A DNA stretch of 64,000 nucleotides from Hirudinaria manillensis. Lineage: Eukaryota > Annelida > Clitellata > Hirudinida > Hirudinidae. The position numbers and the translations under genes are program-made. Positions 46,178 to 59,293 of this stretch are shown one piece after another. The DNA is taken from contig CM067529.1 in the NCBI GenBank assembly GCA_034509925.1, positions 5,835,001 to 5,899,000 of the forward strand, written 5' to 3'. Positions within the stretch are counted from its first letter, which is position 1. The number at the start of each line of letters is the position of its first letter. The notes under the pieces were generated by a model. The model saw nothing but the letters and a program-made list of their open reading frames with translations. It searched no databases and was not told the DNA's origin.

Positions 46178-47251
46178 TGAATATACATTTACTTAAATCT
46201 TAAAAGTATTAATATATAAAGTCATATAAATATTTACATAAATCTTAATATTGAAACTGGATCACTAATTTCAGTTTTGTGACATCCAACCATGAAGATG
46301 AATACTAAGATACTACGTTGTGGTGACAGTAAAATGGCAAATAACATTAAATGATCTCTGGAAATTATAAATTCAATCGACCTGCATTAAACTACAATCT
46401 ATAACTATAACTTAATAACAGCGCTTATATCAAAAGCTTAACTAACATTACTTTAGGATAGAATCTACCCTTTAGCTGATTTGATTTGGACTAACCCGGT
46501 CTAGTAGAAGACTAAATTGGGCAGCTTAATACTAACTGCCGAGACTAGCAGCGCTCACAAACGTAATGCTGGACTCTCAAATTCGTTACGTTTTTACGCC
46601 GGGGTTTGTTAGCTGGAAGGGAGCTTATACAATAACACATCGAAAAAATACGAAAGGGATTAATTATTTGCCAATTACTTGGCTAAATTTCGAGGACAAT
46701 TAAATCTGGCGAAAAATCAAATAAAATCCTAATGAAAATAAAGTGACTTTGGCCTTCTACTTAATTAAGTAGGTAATCAAGTTAATTAATTAAGAAACAT
46801 TTCTGAAGGAGAGGATATTGGGAAAAGTGCGATATTATTATGGCGTAGTGAGCAATATAGGGTACTTGAGCGTTATATTTGTTATAGATTAGGGCCTCTC
46901 GAGGGGCGGGGTAAGGGGCTTAGGCAGGGTGGGACGCCATGTTGAACATTGTTTTGTGTCTGTTTTCGTTGTTGGCTTTCATTGAGTTTTGGTTGACGGA
47001 AGAACCGACTTCGTTTATTTAGTTATATAAATTATTAATAGAACTTTGTCATTTACGACAATAATGTAATGTATCTAATTCTACAAAAATATCAAATATT
47101 TCCTTTAATGCTCCATATATTTTAATTGTCATGTTTTCTTGGGTTTATGTATAAGTTAGTTAGTTTTTTTTTATTTTTAATTTCCAAGATATCAAGTTAA
47201 TTGGAGTTTTTCGTTAGGTACTCATATTATGACCTATTTTCCCCAAAGTCA
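46178..47251. other. Downstream flank of arrestin B with two insertions
   Basis: Matches 20043-20345 except for two inserts. The first (about 46343-46564) has no clear ends. The second (about 46678-47203) starts CCAATTACTTG and ends CAAGTTAATTGG, an imperfect terminal inverted repeat. It includes a GC-rich patch at 46894-46935 and may be a non-autonomous DNA transposon; no clear target-site duplication is visible. Confidence 0.5.
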
Positions 47252-47812
47252 TATCATTTCTGAAGCATGTTCATCCTCTGACTTCCTTCTTTTTTCCATC
47301 ATCTTCATGGTTCTACTGTCTCTTCTCTTTTCTGCACCAAAGAGTTTCATAACACCACTGAAAGATCCATACCTCCCTTTCTCCCTTTGTGCCAACAAAA
47401 ATTCTCTATCTTCTGGGATCTTTATTAAATCAAGGGCATTGACATGAGCAATATCAAACAATTCATCAATATCAGAAGTGAATGCATCCTCCCTTTTGAT
47501 TTGAGAATGTGTTCTTTTCAGAGCATTTTTCTGGAGACCTCTCCACTGTTGGTGCAGCTTCTCTATTTTCGTGATTATATGTTGCTGTCGGCGAGTTGGA
47601 ATTCTTGCTTTTGCCCAAAAAAACAGAAGTTCTTGAGCAGAAATTGTAGCACTGACATGGATGGTTTGTTTATGAAGTCTGTGTAGATAAAAGAATCGAC
47701 TCAATACCTGTCTAGTCGAAGGCAGCTTTGAGTCTGCCATAATCTCAGACATACCTCCTATGAGCCAAACACCTTGTTTTGAGGAACTAGCTGAAGGGAT
47801 TGATGTTTCCAT
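47249..47812 (-). pseudogene. 'FDIAH'-type gene, X' copy, 3'-truncated
   Basis: Starts METSIPSASSSKQGVWLIGG and stays in one frame through LSRFFYLHRLHKQTIHVSA, FWAKARIPTRRQQ, DELFDIAHVNALDLIKIPED and KRRKSEDEHASEMI. It is cut at 47251 by the junction with the Y block. The tail of about 57 residues found in the X copy is missing. The X copy shows that the 5' half was originally open as here, so the two copies are broken at opposite ends. One codon (Asp of SGVD) is also deleted. The start ATG at 47812 is shared by both. Confidence 0.55.
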
Positions 47813-50800
47813 GATATATCTGACCTTTATTAAAGAGTAAAATTAACTAAAGAACAAAGAACTGTTATGTGTTGAACTTGTCTTTTAATGATCTGCAAAA
47901 TTTAAGCGAGCCCCGAAAATTCCAACTATACTACTTTGAAACTGTTTATATCTGCTTAATTCGCGGCATCTAAGAACAATGTACAATTAAGGAAAAAATT
48001 GTATGAAATAGCGAAATACCAAACTTAAACTAAAAAATAATTGTGATTTCCAAATATTTTTTTTACAGAACAAGTTTTTTTTTAACACGAAAACTGTTAA
48101 AACCGTCTACCAAATCTTTAAATGGATAGAGACAGTTCTAAACGATAAAATTAATGAAATTTTCCTTGTAATATTTTTTATCAAATGGACTTTTCCGGTA
48201 ACAAAAAAGTCGTACTTTAAAATATCATTGGCAGCATCATGTAGTTCTATAAGAGCCATTGCCAATCATCAGTTTTTAAAGACTATCTCTTTAACTTTGA
48301 AATACTACAATCGGTCATACTACCAACTAAATGTCAAATATTATGTCGTCGCATCCGTTACATTGGGCAGGATTTATTTTTTCTTGGTAGAGAAAAAATT
48401 TCGTTTGTTCACCCGTCAGGCTTAGCCTCGCAATTCTTTTACTGCCGAAGTTGTACGGCATGGCGTTGTACTTATGGTGGCTCAATCGATTGAGACTCGC
48501 AGAGATTCTGTTCATCAAACTCTGTGAATTGGCTTAAAATTAGCGATTTAATTTTTCAAAATTTCATCAAATCTGCAAACATTCAGAATCGAACCTCTTA
48601 TCAGAACAACAAATACTAAAAAGGTGGCAACAAAACTCCCAACGAGTAAGATATTTCCCGGACTTGCTGAATCGTCTTTTAATATATAAAAAAAAACATT
48701 TTATTATTTGTATGGCGTTTGTATATGATTGGGAATTCATTAACAATATTTAAACTTGGCTTTAAGGTACTTTGTTCCACGACGTTAAATATCTAACCAC
48801 TTTTATTAATCTTCGAGTAACTTATGGTTTGGGTGTCCAAAACTTCTGGAACCCCTTCCATGTTCATGTTGTGCCAGCTTCTTACCGTATCAACAGTTTA
48901 AATCGACTCCTACGTTGCACATGAATTATGCGGCGCTTTAACACAGCCAGCAAGTATGAGGAGACATTTTAGTAAGCAGCTAAATAAATTTATGGGCGCG
49001 TTTTTAACAAAAATTTATTAAAATTCATTACATAACCATCCATCCACACGTTGTTTAACTTCGTTCAAACTTTACTTCACTGTCAAACATACTGCTGTCA
49101 AATTCGCGGGAATACCCGCCGCCATCGCCATATTCGTAAATTCGCAAGCGTTTGTGTCGTAACCTATATTCAAGTTATGCATACGACCGACAAGCAATCA
49201 TAAATACAGCTTCAATGAATCTATTCAGGGCGTCTGAAAGCGCGTTGTAATTTGACACAACTCAATAATAAATCTTGATTCCTAAACCCTAAACCCGTAC
49301 CTGCTGACCACGTGAAGGCTTTGTTTCCATCCAGAAAATTGCTAAACGAACACGCTTCGTAACTAATCTATGCAACCCCTCAGCACAAAAATGTAAAATA
49401 AGAACACGAGCCACCTCTCCGGACGCAAAAATAAAGCCAAAAATATGATTAAAAGATATGAAAAGAACATAAATGTCTTGTAAACTCATTTCAGCTGATG
49501 TTAAAGACACAATTATTCAGATGGTGTCGGGGAGAGCTTTAGCCTCACACCTTTCCAGGGAAATTACCAAAAACCATTCGAAAAAACTGACAAGCATTTA
49601 GCTGGTTAGCAATTCAAAAATAAGCTGCTGAAACTTGAATTAATCCACCACTGCAAAACGATTCTCAGGATTTACTTTTAATGGGCTAAGCGCTTTAAAG
49701 GTAAAATATAGCGGGCGTTCAAGACCTAGTATGTGAACGTAGTGTAGTGTCCAGAAACACGTGAATTAGCATGAGATCATGAGTGGGATAAAAAGGGCAA
49801 GCCCCCTACGAATAAGTTAGAATTTGAACAACTGCCCGCTAAACACGTTACGGCAATCTTAAGGCATCGTTACGTGAGGTTTCTCTTCGATCCGGCCAAT
49901 GCGGTCGCTTTTAGTCTCTGCCAGACGACACCGTACAAGGTTATGGCATCGATGGTTGCAGAAAGGTGTTTGGTGGAACTCACTTCTGAGAAGTTCTTAG
50001 AACCAGAATTGTACCTGGAGTGATATGTTAACAAGTAATATGAGTGATAACATTGACATTGAATAACTAATAAATATTATTTCTAATATTTTATGCTGCA
50101 ATGAGAAGTGAAATGAAATATTTACTTGAAGAACTTTTCAATATGCTTGTTGGTGAGTGCCTTGGGACCTACTCCTTGTATCTTGGAGATGGTTTCATCC
50201 TCTAAGTCGTATGTGTACAGACCTCTGTACTGCATTCCCACATCTCGAAATAGTATCACGAAATGTTTGCTTTCAGAGTTTTTCAAGACCTTTGAAATAT
50301 GCAAAACACTTGAAACACTTAAAATTAAAATTGATTGAACTACATTTGACATGATCAGGCATAATTCATTAATAATGCAAAGCATGTCCTCACATCACAC
50401 ACAAATGCACACTCACCTATATACACCATATACAAACAAACATACACTTACACACAAACTTTGAAAACAATGCACATATCCTCATCAAATCATGCAAACA
50501 AGTAACTTTTCTTCTCACATCAAGGACTTTGGCTTTAGTTTCCTGATTAACCACTCCTGCCAAGCAGCAGTGGCTGATGGCATTTTCAATTATATTTCTA
50601 TTGGACTTGTGACAAGGTTTCACGAAGAGTTTAGGTCCTAAGAAAGGAAAATTTCAGTTCAATTCAGATATAATTGTAGTCTCTCATATTAGTTCTAGAA
50701 TAAAACAAAACCTGTATATTCTTTTGCACTTTCTTTTTCTGCAATTAAAAAACTTTTATGAAACTTATAAACAACAATTTTTTTTATTATTTGTAAGAGT

Positions 50801-50946
50801 AAATTAGATCTTAATTTGAAGAATAAAATAGTGGAAATACTTCATAACCCAACAATGCATAAAAAATCACATGTCTTCTCAATAATCCTTACCCTCAGAC
50901 GAGGCATTGGATGTGGTCGATGCTTTTGCCAGAGGTGTTTGTGAGG
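47252..50946. repeat. Segmental duplication, copy X'
   Basis: Partner of 37207-40262. It holds the truncated FDIAH-type gene, spacer, and the genuine last exons of CAMSAP. The identity ends inside the CAMSAP exon 51251-50893. Confidence 0.9.
47813..49869. other. Spacer downstream of CAMSAP
   Basis: No gene recognised. Most of it is duplicated at 37767-39530. The stretch 49210-49460 differs strongly from copy X. Confidence 0.5.
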
Positions 50947-53900
50947 CCTCTTGAGAGTGGGGAAGTGGACTTGCATTAGCAGCAGCAAATTGCTGCTCCT
51001 TAGTTTTTTCTTCATTGGAGGGAGTTCCAGCACGCCTGGCCGTCCTTGCACTCTTCTGTCTCCTCGTGTTCGAGTTAGACCCGATTTGTGGATGGCTGGA
51101 AACGGCCCTAGGCACTGTGGAATGGTCTGCCTTAGACCCTATCTCTTCTTCACCGAAAACTTCCAATTTCTTTTGAAGATAGGTTTGATAAATGGCTTCC
51201 CTACGTGCCCTGTCTTCTGCCCTCTTCTGCAGGGCTTGCTCTTCCCTCTGCCTGTTCAAGACACAATTTGTTATCACAGTTGCCAAAATACCCTAAAAGT
51301 CCTAATTAAGACATTCTCAAAACAGAAAACATGAATCCACAAAACCAATATAAACCTCTGCAACTCTTTCTTCATCATAGCATCCCTTTCCAACTTAAGC
51401 CTTTTCGACTCTTGCTCCTCTCTTCTCTTGGCATGCATCTCTTCCAATCTCTGCTTCCTCTTTTCCAATTCATCCACACTGATCTATTATGACAAATATT
51501 TATCGAACGAATATTCAGAAAATTCATCAAAAATGCCGGTTTGTACAAATCTTCAATTACTGCCATTAAGCATTAACAGTACTCGGTCCTTTATTTTGCA
51601 AAATTCTTGAATTAAATAATAGCAATTCCATATCATATCGATATAATTCGACCACATACAAAACTAACATTTTCATTGCTGGATTGGCTGACCACAAAAG
51701 CAACTGGATTTTCCTTAATAGTTTTTCTTTTCTCTTCAGCACTCAGAGCAAGAGCTTTGTGTTCCCCTTCTTCTGATTTCCATACTTTCATTTCATCATC
51801 ATCTGCTAACTCTTCACTGCCATTCAAGTTCTCAATGGGCGACCTAAGGGCATTGTTATCAGATTTGTTTGAAGGCTGATTTTCAACTTTGGCAACATCT
51901 CCCAGTGGCGGAGATTTCTCGTCCTGATCACAATGCAGAACTTCTACACTTTTTGCCTCTTTTACATGAACTTTTTCTAGAAAAGCACCACCTCCATCAA
52001 GATGACCATCTATTTCAAAGGGATGTGCTATGATTGCTTGCTTTGACTTTTCTGATGTTGCATGGATGCTTGTAGGCTCACTGGCAATGTCAAACGATTT
52101 CTGTCTAAAATGGATTGGGGTAAATTGGGGAGATTGTGGATTGGAATTGAGGGTTACAAGGACTTGATTTGGATCTTGAAAATGGAGTTGGTTCAAATTC
52201 GATGCAAATGGAGCCAGAGATGTAACACCAGGCACGAAACTAGGTGAAAGTTTATCACCAGTCTGATAACCACTAGGATAAATCCCATGATAAGAAGCGG
52301 ATGGCCAATCTGGTAAAACGTTGTGCTGTACGAGATTGGGAGGATCGTTGGGAATCGTAAAAGCTATCGAAGAAGGATGATGGCGAACGACATTCACATT
52401 TCCAGCACGATCCCTCATAGGAAATTGGTAACCGACGTGAGGCGAACCATGAGGCGCTGCATAAGGATTCGGCAGACTCATCAGCGGCTGCTGATAAGAG
52501 CCTAAAATGTCATTAGGATATTCATAAGCAAGTTCATTGGGAGGCAGATAATCTGGAACTTGCACGAAGCGACTGTCCGAAGACAGGGGACGATGGGCTC
52601 TCTTGTTCGGCAATGCAGCATACATGCCGTACATCGGAGCAGTGCACGAAGAGGTTGCACTGATTCCGACCGGCCTCGGTTCGGATACGAGCTGAGAAGA
52701 ATAAACGTGGGAAGGCATGTGGTGGTATGACAGGCTTTTGGTTGCCGTAGAAACGAGGTTCGGCGTCTTCAGCTGATGTTGCAAAGCCTCATTGTCGAGC
52801 TGCGACTTATTGTAACAGTTTTCATAAGATACTAAGTCCGGAACTTTTATCGGGCTCGAATAAGGCTTGGCCCTTTGGAACTGACTCGAGATGTCTTTCT
52901 GCTGAGTTTGAACTGGACGAAGCTTTTTGCTATTTTTTGTCACCGGTGCTTGTGATACAGATACAAATCCTTTGAGTTGGTCCTGTTCCAGGGACAAGCG
53001 TTTCACTTCTCCTTTTAACTCTGAAAGGCTGTGAGTGAGATGGTCAATTGTTCGGACGGTGTCAAGATTATTTTCGACTCCCAGAACCACTTCCTTATTT
53101 GGCAGACCTTCGTCCGCATTCCGATCGGTCGCCGAAAACTCACTATTAAAGTTTACATCTTTCTTCTTAGATGAATGTAAATTGGGATGACTGCTGGCAA
53201 CCACTTTATTGCTATAATTTTCATATCCTGACAAATGATCTCTGGGAGGTGACTCAGCAGTCTTCAAGTTAAGTGCTTGTTCAAAGTTCTGCAAAATTTG
53301 ATCATCTTTATCTGGAGACAAACTTTCAACCATCTTCTCCATTGCTTGATCAAAATCTTGATCACAAGATTTGATGTTTTTATGTCCTTTGACGACCTGA
53401 ACGAATTACATTTACAAATTATTACAAATGTGTCTAAAGCTTGTTATAGTACCAAAAATATGTAAGTAACCTCACTTGCATAAATGCCTCTGTTCCTACT
53501 TGCTGTCTCTTCTTGGACCACTGAATTTCTGAAGACAATTTCTTTCCTTCTATTTGTCTCCTTTTTTCTGTGAGTTCCATCTTCAAGAGACCCATCTTTG
53601 AAGACATGTTGCTTGAGGGAGAGTTAAGGTTGTTGCCATCTTTAATGCCGACGGCAGTGCCACTCGACAGCGTATGAACCCAAGTGGTCTTCCCTGCAGA
53701 TAGATTTGGTTTGCTTTGAGAGATACGCGGTGCATTTGTTGAATCCTGAACCTTTTTAGTTTTAGGATGTTTTTGCTTCAACAATGAGAAACTGGTTTTC
53801 GGTGATGATAGCATCGTTGAAGTAATATACGTGCAATGGTTTTTGCCTTTATTTTCTTCTGGGTCTGTGACTTCATCTTTGCATCCTTTTGCAACCCTAA

Positions 53901-56900
53901 ACGTACCATTCCTGTGGCCTTCTTTTTTGCCTGGTTTTGCAAAACCTGCAGCCTCATGTTCTGAACAGACAAGTGATCTTTGCCTCGACCAACTCGTTTT
54001 TTGCGACCGACTCGATGCACCGTTAGACGATTCCAAGAAATTCTTCCTATAGGTGACTTCTTTTGAAGCAGCTCCGTCCTTTATCCTTGAAAGATTTGAA
54101 TTGGAATTGTTAATATATTCTTTTCCAAAATTAACATCATTTCTCTGTCCAAACTCTTCCGGTGGTGTTGAAAATTCATCGTCATCATCAGCTACCTCCC
54201 CGATGATGGCACTCACTTCGTCGTCACCATCCGTCGGATTATTGTAATTATTTAGATTTCCGTCGGACGGGTACCGAGAAGACAAAGCAAGTTTGGGAAC
54301 GCTTCCACCGCTCTGCCTCCTAAATTTAGAAACTCCTGATATTAAGCCCAAATCGTGACAATATCTGATATGTCGATCGTTCTGAAGATTAGGATCGCAA
54401 GTGTTCGGTTTTGACTTTGTAATTGGATCGTAAGTTTTAAGCCTCGAAATTGGAGCTGAAAATGACAAGTCCTGAGAATCTGAATTATTTGTTGAAGACA
54501 ATAAAGGAGGTCTTGCTTGGTCATGGTCAATGTTGGGAGTTACTTGTGCATTTTGAGGCTTCCCAAAGAAATGAGACTTTGAATTATTGTAATGGGCAAA
54601 GACCTCTCGAGATGAATTGGAAGATGAAGTGCTGCAAGAAATCAGGAAATTATTTCCGACGATTTCACGAGACGACGAAGAAATTTCAATCGACGATGCA
54701 TCCCCGGTTGAAGCAACTTCTTCTGCATCGTTCGGACACTCTCGTGTTTCATGATTTTCAGATTTTTTGTTTTCGCTGGGATCGATGCATATTGCCTTTC
54801 TAATCACGCTGAAAATAACAAAGATCAAAATAGACAAATCTGCAACTCCTAGAATGAGTTATCAATTCCTCAAAACTTTAATTCTTTAAAAGCCAATCTT
54901 ACTTTATCTATTAGACTTTATTTAATCTCATTAGAATCAATGATTAAACAATTACTCATTATAATCCAAATAACATTTATGGAATTGAATCTTGTTGCTC
55001 AAGATTCTTCAACAATAAGATTTGGCACGTAAGCTAACTCAGATGATTACATTATGTAGTAACGTCAATGATCACAATCAGTGTCACGTCAAAAAACCAG
55101 CTTGTACGAGCTCCCTAAGGGAGGAGTGCCACGTGAATAGATAAAAATTGCCACCATGCAACTTGGCACTTAATAAATCAATTTCATTTATATAAACATG
55201 AAATCCATTGGTCTTACATGCTGGGCACAAAATATAAACTCAGACAAGGAAGATCTTACCAATGCTCACTAAATGGAACGAACTTTGTTCCATTTTCGTC
55301 GCACGTTTCCTCTTTCTGATTGGCTGTTGTAAGATATCATTAAAGTGGAACAATACAAATTAATTACATCAATAAGAATAAGGTAAATTAACTCACTGTC
55401 TCTCCTTAATGGCAACAAGGAAGATGTTCTGATCAAAAAGAAAAATGCTGAGCAAATCATGAAACAATCAAATTCATTGTAAATAAAAGTCATTTACCGA
55501 GCATTAGACACGACTTTTGCATTCTCATCCTTACTTGTGCTACCGTAGAGACTTCTCTTGGTGACATCACTTATTTGAGGAAGTTTAATAGGAAGCACTT
55601 CTTGCCCATCAACTGCAATCATCAAAAAGCCTTAAAATTTTGATGACTGATCTTGATTTCAGAAATCACTTGAATGGAATAAACCAAACCAGTTGTGTGA
55701 GACTTAAAATGTACATGTTTTGACAGATCCCAGACAATGTCAATAGGTTACATAATATCAATATTTAATATTTGGTGCTTGTGAATTAAACATATTTAAG
55801 TACAAATATTGATGTGTACCAAATAGACTTGTAATGTCAACAATTTGATGAGGTAAACAATATTTAAGACATCTTCATGGACATGTTTATGCAAGGCAAA
55901 ACTGCAATTCAAGGGCAACTTGCCTTCCTTTCTACCTTTGGCATTTTCAGAATGGAGAGAATGCGAGAGCTCGAAGCATTCAAAAAGATCTGCAAAGAAT
56001 GTCATGAGATTGACAGTGAGGTGTACGTGAGCATAAAAGACGTCGGTGACTGTCAAGTGAAGCAGTCTCGATTCAGACGAAGTTGTGGGGAAGTCAAAGA
56101 TTTGCGAGCAAACTTCGGCACACAACTGCAGATTGTACAGACTGTCTGCTATGCCTGAGTCTTCGTCGAGGCAAATATCTGAAGACAAAATGTAATAAAT
56201 CAACAAACGGATGCTTTTCAGAATATCTTTGTCTTAAATAACCTTCAAAGATCATTTTATCAGGCCTGTAAAAAGATATCAAACAAGCCAAAGATCTTCC
56301 CCACGCAAAATCTTCGAGTTCATTTACAACAAGGCAGTCATAAAATGAGTGATTCCCATCAATTTTTACATCTGAGTTTGATTCAGGTGCCAAGAATGAC
56401 TGGTACTTCTCACACATCGTCTGGCTTACTTTATTTGACCAAAATACAATTGTCTCTTCGATGGTTGAGGGAAGTTCAGAGGATGCAGAAAAAGTAGAAA
56501 ATCTCCTGCCATGACAAATATAAAACAATGATCAATTTATTTGACATGGGATGCAGTATGACTTAATTGTATAATTAAACAATGTACCTTACAGCCTTTA
56601 CGACATTTTCAACAGATAATGTCTGGTAAATATATGCAGCCATTATCTTGTCTATTAATGTAACATGCATATCCTTCACAAAAATGAAAAAAAATACAAT
56701 TAAAAATTATCCTAAAAAATCAGGCTTTAATAATTATTATTTATGTCAAAGGAGATTCATAATTAAAACTTATATCATCGAACCTGATCAAATGGATTCG
56801 TTTTCTTCAGGATATCAAAATTTATTTCTTCTGGAAGCACCTCAAATCCTTGTCTAAGAAGCCATCGAACAATGCTTAAGTGACCTTTTGGGAAAGCACA

Positions 56901-59293
56901 GATAAATGGTGAATATAAGGTAACTTATTACAGCATAACGATTCAATGATAAACACCTTAAAACCTATTTTTCTATTACTTACTTTTGTCAAAGAACTTC
57001 ACATCCTTAGGAAAAATAGCACACATTGCTTTATAATAGAAAAGACCTGTTGCCAGTCCATTTATAACTGAGGGGGTCTGGAAATAATAAAATTCACATG
57101 GAATCACATCCTTTCAGGAAAACGATCAGAAAAAAATGGAGATGACTACTAGATTCACTTTCAAAATTTAAAATATTACTTTCACATCCCTTAATTTTGT
57201 TCTTACACAGAAAAAAATTCAGCAAAATGTCAGCCTTATCTGTGAATGCACTGATAGCATTTCATTAATTTAATCCATTTTGTGCAAGCATTTACCATAC
57301 TGGGTACCTATTGAAACAATGACCGATGTAGATGTACTTAAACCCTAATAAAGTCTAAACTACTATGGCTTGCTTAATTGAAATCACCTCAATATATAAT
57401 TATTTTTGCAATAAACTAAAATAATCAGTTCTTGAGAATTGTGACTTTCTGCAATCTATCTAGGAAACTGGTTGAGGCCCATTGACTTGGAAAAACTGAA
57501 GTTGCTCTTCTCCCTTTTTCAAATGCTTTTAAATCATTGATGAAAGCTTCACGTCTTTCTACTTGATCAATGATCTCATTAAGCCCATGAACCACCCACA
57601 AAGATGGTCTTTGTTACAAAATTGTCCATGTAAGAATCTGCCTCATTTGGTTAAAATTTATCATGGTCCACAAGGTATTACTTTAATAGAAATATATCTG
57701 GTGAAGAAGATGCATGCATCACTTCACTAAATGCCAATCCAATGATCTGTTCTTATAATTTAAGCTTATCATCAGGAAAGTTTGATTAAAACAATGTTGT
57801 TTGCAAATTGGCACTGGATATTTCCTTATGAAATAGAATAAATTTACTGATGGGGAAGTACATTTTATATATTCTTTTAAACAACTTTAATATTTGTGGG
57901 TCATATGAAGATTCTTCATTTAATATAGCATATATACATATAATGACAGAATTTTTTGAATCAGTAAAAATGCAACATGTCCAACAACCAAATTCATGTT
58001 TTCATGATATCAGTGTGAGGCTATTGCGATAATTTCCAATGCTTTGCACAAAACAAGAATTCCAACAAGGGTTGCTCTGATATAAAACTAGAATTATCAT
58101 TTTGAAGAGTGTCATTGGCTTAATAAGAATGAAGTTTACCAGTGAAAATGTAAGTGAAATAACAATCAAGAGAATCTGAGTATTCAGATCAAATGATCTC
58201 TTAGACACTGTTCATGCTGATGCTCTCAACATGATACAAATTTATGAAAATAGGCAATTGCAGATGAATGGATAAAAAAAGGGGACCAGCAATTAGTATA
58301 GACAAACTTAACTGAAAAGGAGCAGTCAGTCAATCAAGAGGAATGGTCACTTGGTAGAAGCTAGCAAATGGAAAACTATTGAAACGGTACTGATATCCAG
58401 CACCAGTAGCAGTGGAAATAATAAAATTGAAGGGTACATCTGCAGCTAGGATACAGATCAAGGAAGCTGTTGCAATTATCAGAGATTATCAATTATCACT
58501 AAAAAGATAAAGAGACAGAAATATTATCATTACTTCAAAGCTTGCAACAGCTCTGCACAGGACTAAAATGTCATATTTAAAGGTAATATTTGTCATTGCT
58601 AAAACTGTACAGAGATCAAAACATTGGAAACTTGGCCCTAATACTGTGTATCGAGATAATTAAAAGATATGCAAGGCAGCACAACACAACAGCTTGCCAC
58701 TGCATATTTGGCAGCCCATAAGGAGTTCTTAGAAGTGGTTGTCATATTTTGCAGATCTGTTTCTATGAGGGTATGATTCATAGAACCTGTAAGCATCAAG
58801 CAATTTTCAATACTAAAAGTTATAATCTGAACAGTTACAGCCTATGTTTTATCTCTATTTGAAACCACCATTTAAATTATAACTGATATGTTCACTAGTG
58901 AACAACTTTTTTACATACATGAGCCTTACTTATGAGTTGTTAATTGTCAACTTAAGATGCTCAAAATTTTCTTCAAATGTTTTGGTTGAAAGTAAATGGT
59001 TCTCTATCAGGTAAGATGAATAAAAATTGTCACGAAAATTTGTTGGTGTTTAAGTAACTGCAATATAACAAATCATACCAACGACGATGAACACTCGTCA
59101 GCGCATATTCCACTCTCGTTCCTCCAACTTACTTCGGCCTTAGCAAGCAGCCAGCTTAGACTGGCTTCCACTTTAGCCTGACAACGTTAAATTTACATTT
59201 TAATATCCATGGTTACTTAAAGAACTTTAAATGACTAACCGATTTGTAATCATAGTCCTCGGGACATACCAGTTCTGGTATACAAATATCCAT
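49870..59293 (-). CDS. CAMSAP: CAMSAP/Patronin, microtubule minus-end-binding protein
   Basis: Fifteen exons in phase (minus): 59293-59240, 59177-59079, 57077-56984, 56884-56784, 56673-56588, 56505-56243, 56178-55936, 55612-55498, 54808-53476, 53396-51669, 51483-51356, 51251-50893, 50637-50528, 50289-50126, 50014-49870; about 1673 residues. The family binds and protects free microtubule minus ends. N-terminus: MDICIPELVCPEDYDYK and KVEASLSWLLAKAEVSW. CAMSAP-type CH domain: VVKAVRRFSTFSASSELPS, DICLDEDSGIADSLYNLQL, VNLMTFFADLFECFE. Two very long exons encode a Ser/Asn-rich linker. Coiled coils: KRRQIEGKKLSSEIQWSKKR and ELEKRKQRLEEMHAKRREEQ. The C-terminal CKK domain is split over the last three exons (NIIENAISHCCLAG, FVILFRDVGMQYRGLYTYD, KYNSGSKNF...IDAITLYGVVW). 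The last exon starts after an AA|GTAAAT donor that otherwise reads as an early stop. Intron 2 is 2.0 kb and holds nothing coding. Confidence 0.93.
57078..59078 (-). other. CAMSAP intron 2
   Basis: A 2-kb intron. No exon, RNA gene or mobile element is recognisable in it. Confidence 0.7.

Larger units (their letters stand above)
40263..47251. repeat. Segmental duplication, copy B (Y block)
   Basis: Second copy of 14528-20345, placed exactly between X and X'. It is longer than copy A because of insertions at 44333-44486, about 45297-45510, about 46343-46564 and about 46678-47203. Both junctions can be read: 40262/40263 leaves CAMSAP sequence, and 47251/47252 enters the FDIAH-type gene, with a two-base overlap (ca). 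Confidence 0.9.

Noticed and set aside
49276..49293. cctaaaccctaaaccc, resembling a plant-type telomere repeat
   Set aside because: Only two units, in an interior spac­er; too short to mean a telomere relic.
49793..50023. Plus-strand frame with a protein-like reading (NKLEFEQLPAKHVTAILRHR...)
   Set aside because: It is antisense to the last CAMSAP exon (50014-49870), whose minus-strand reading matches the CKK domain end and splices in phase. The plus frame is its shadow.
52062..52505. Plus-strand frames inside the large CAMSAP exon
   Set aside because: Shadows of the long minus-strand coding exon 53396-51669.
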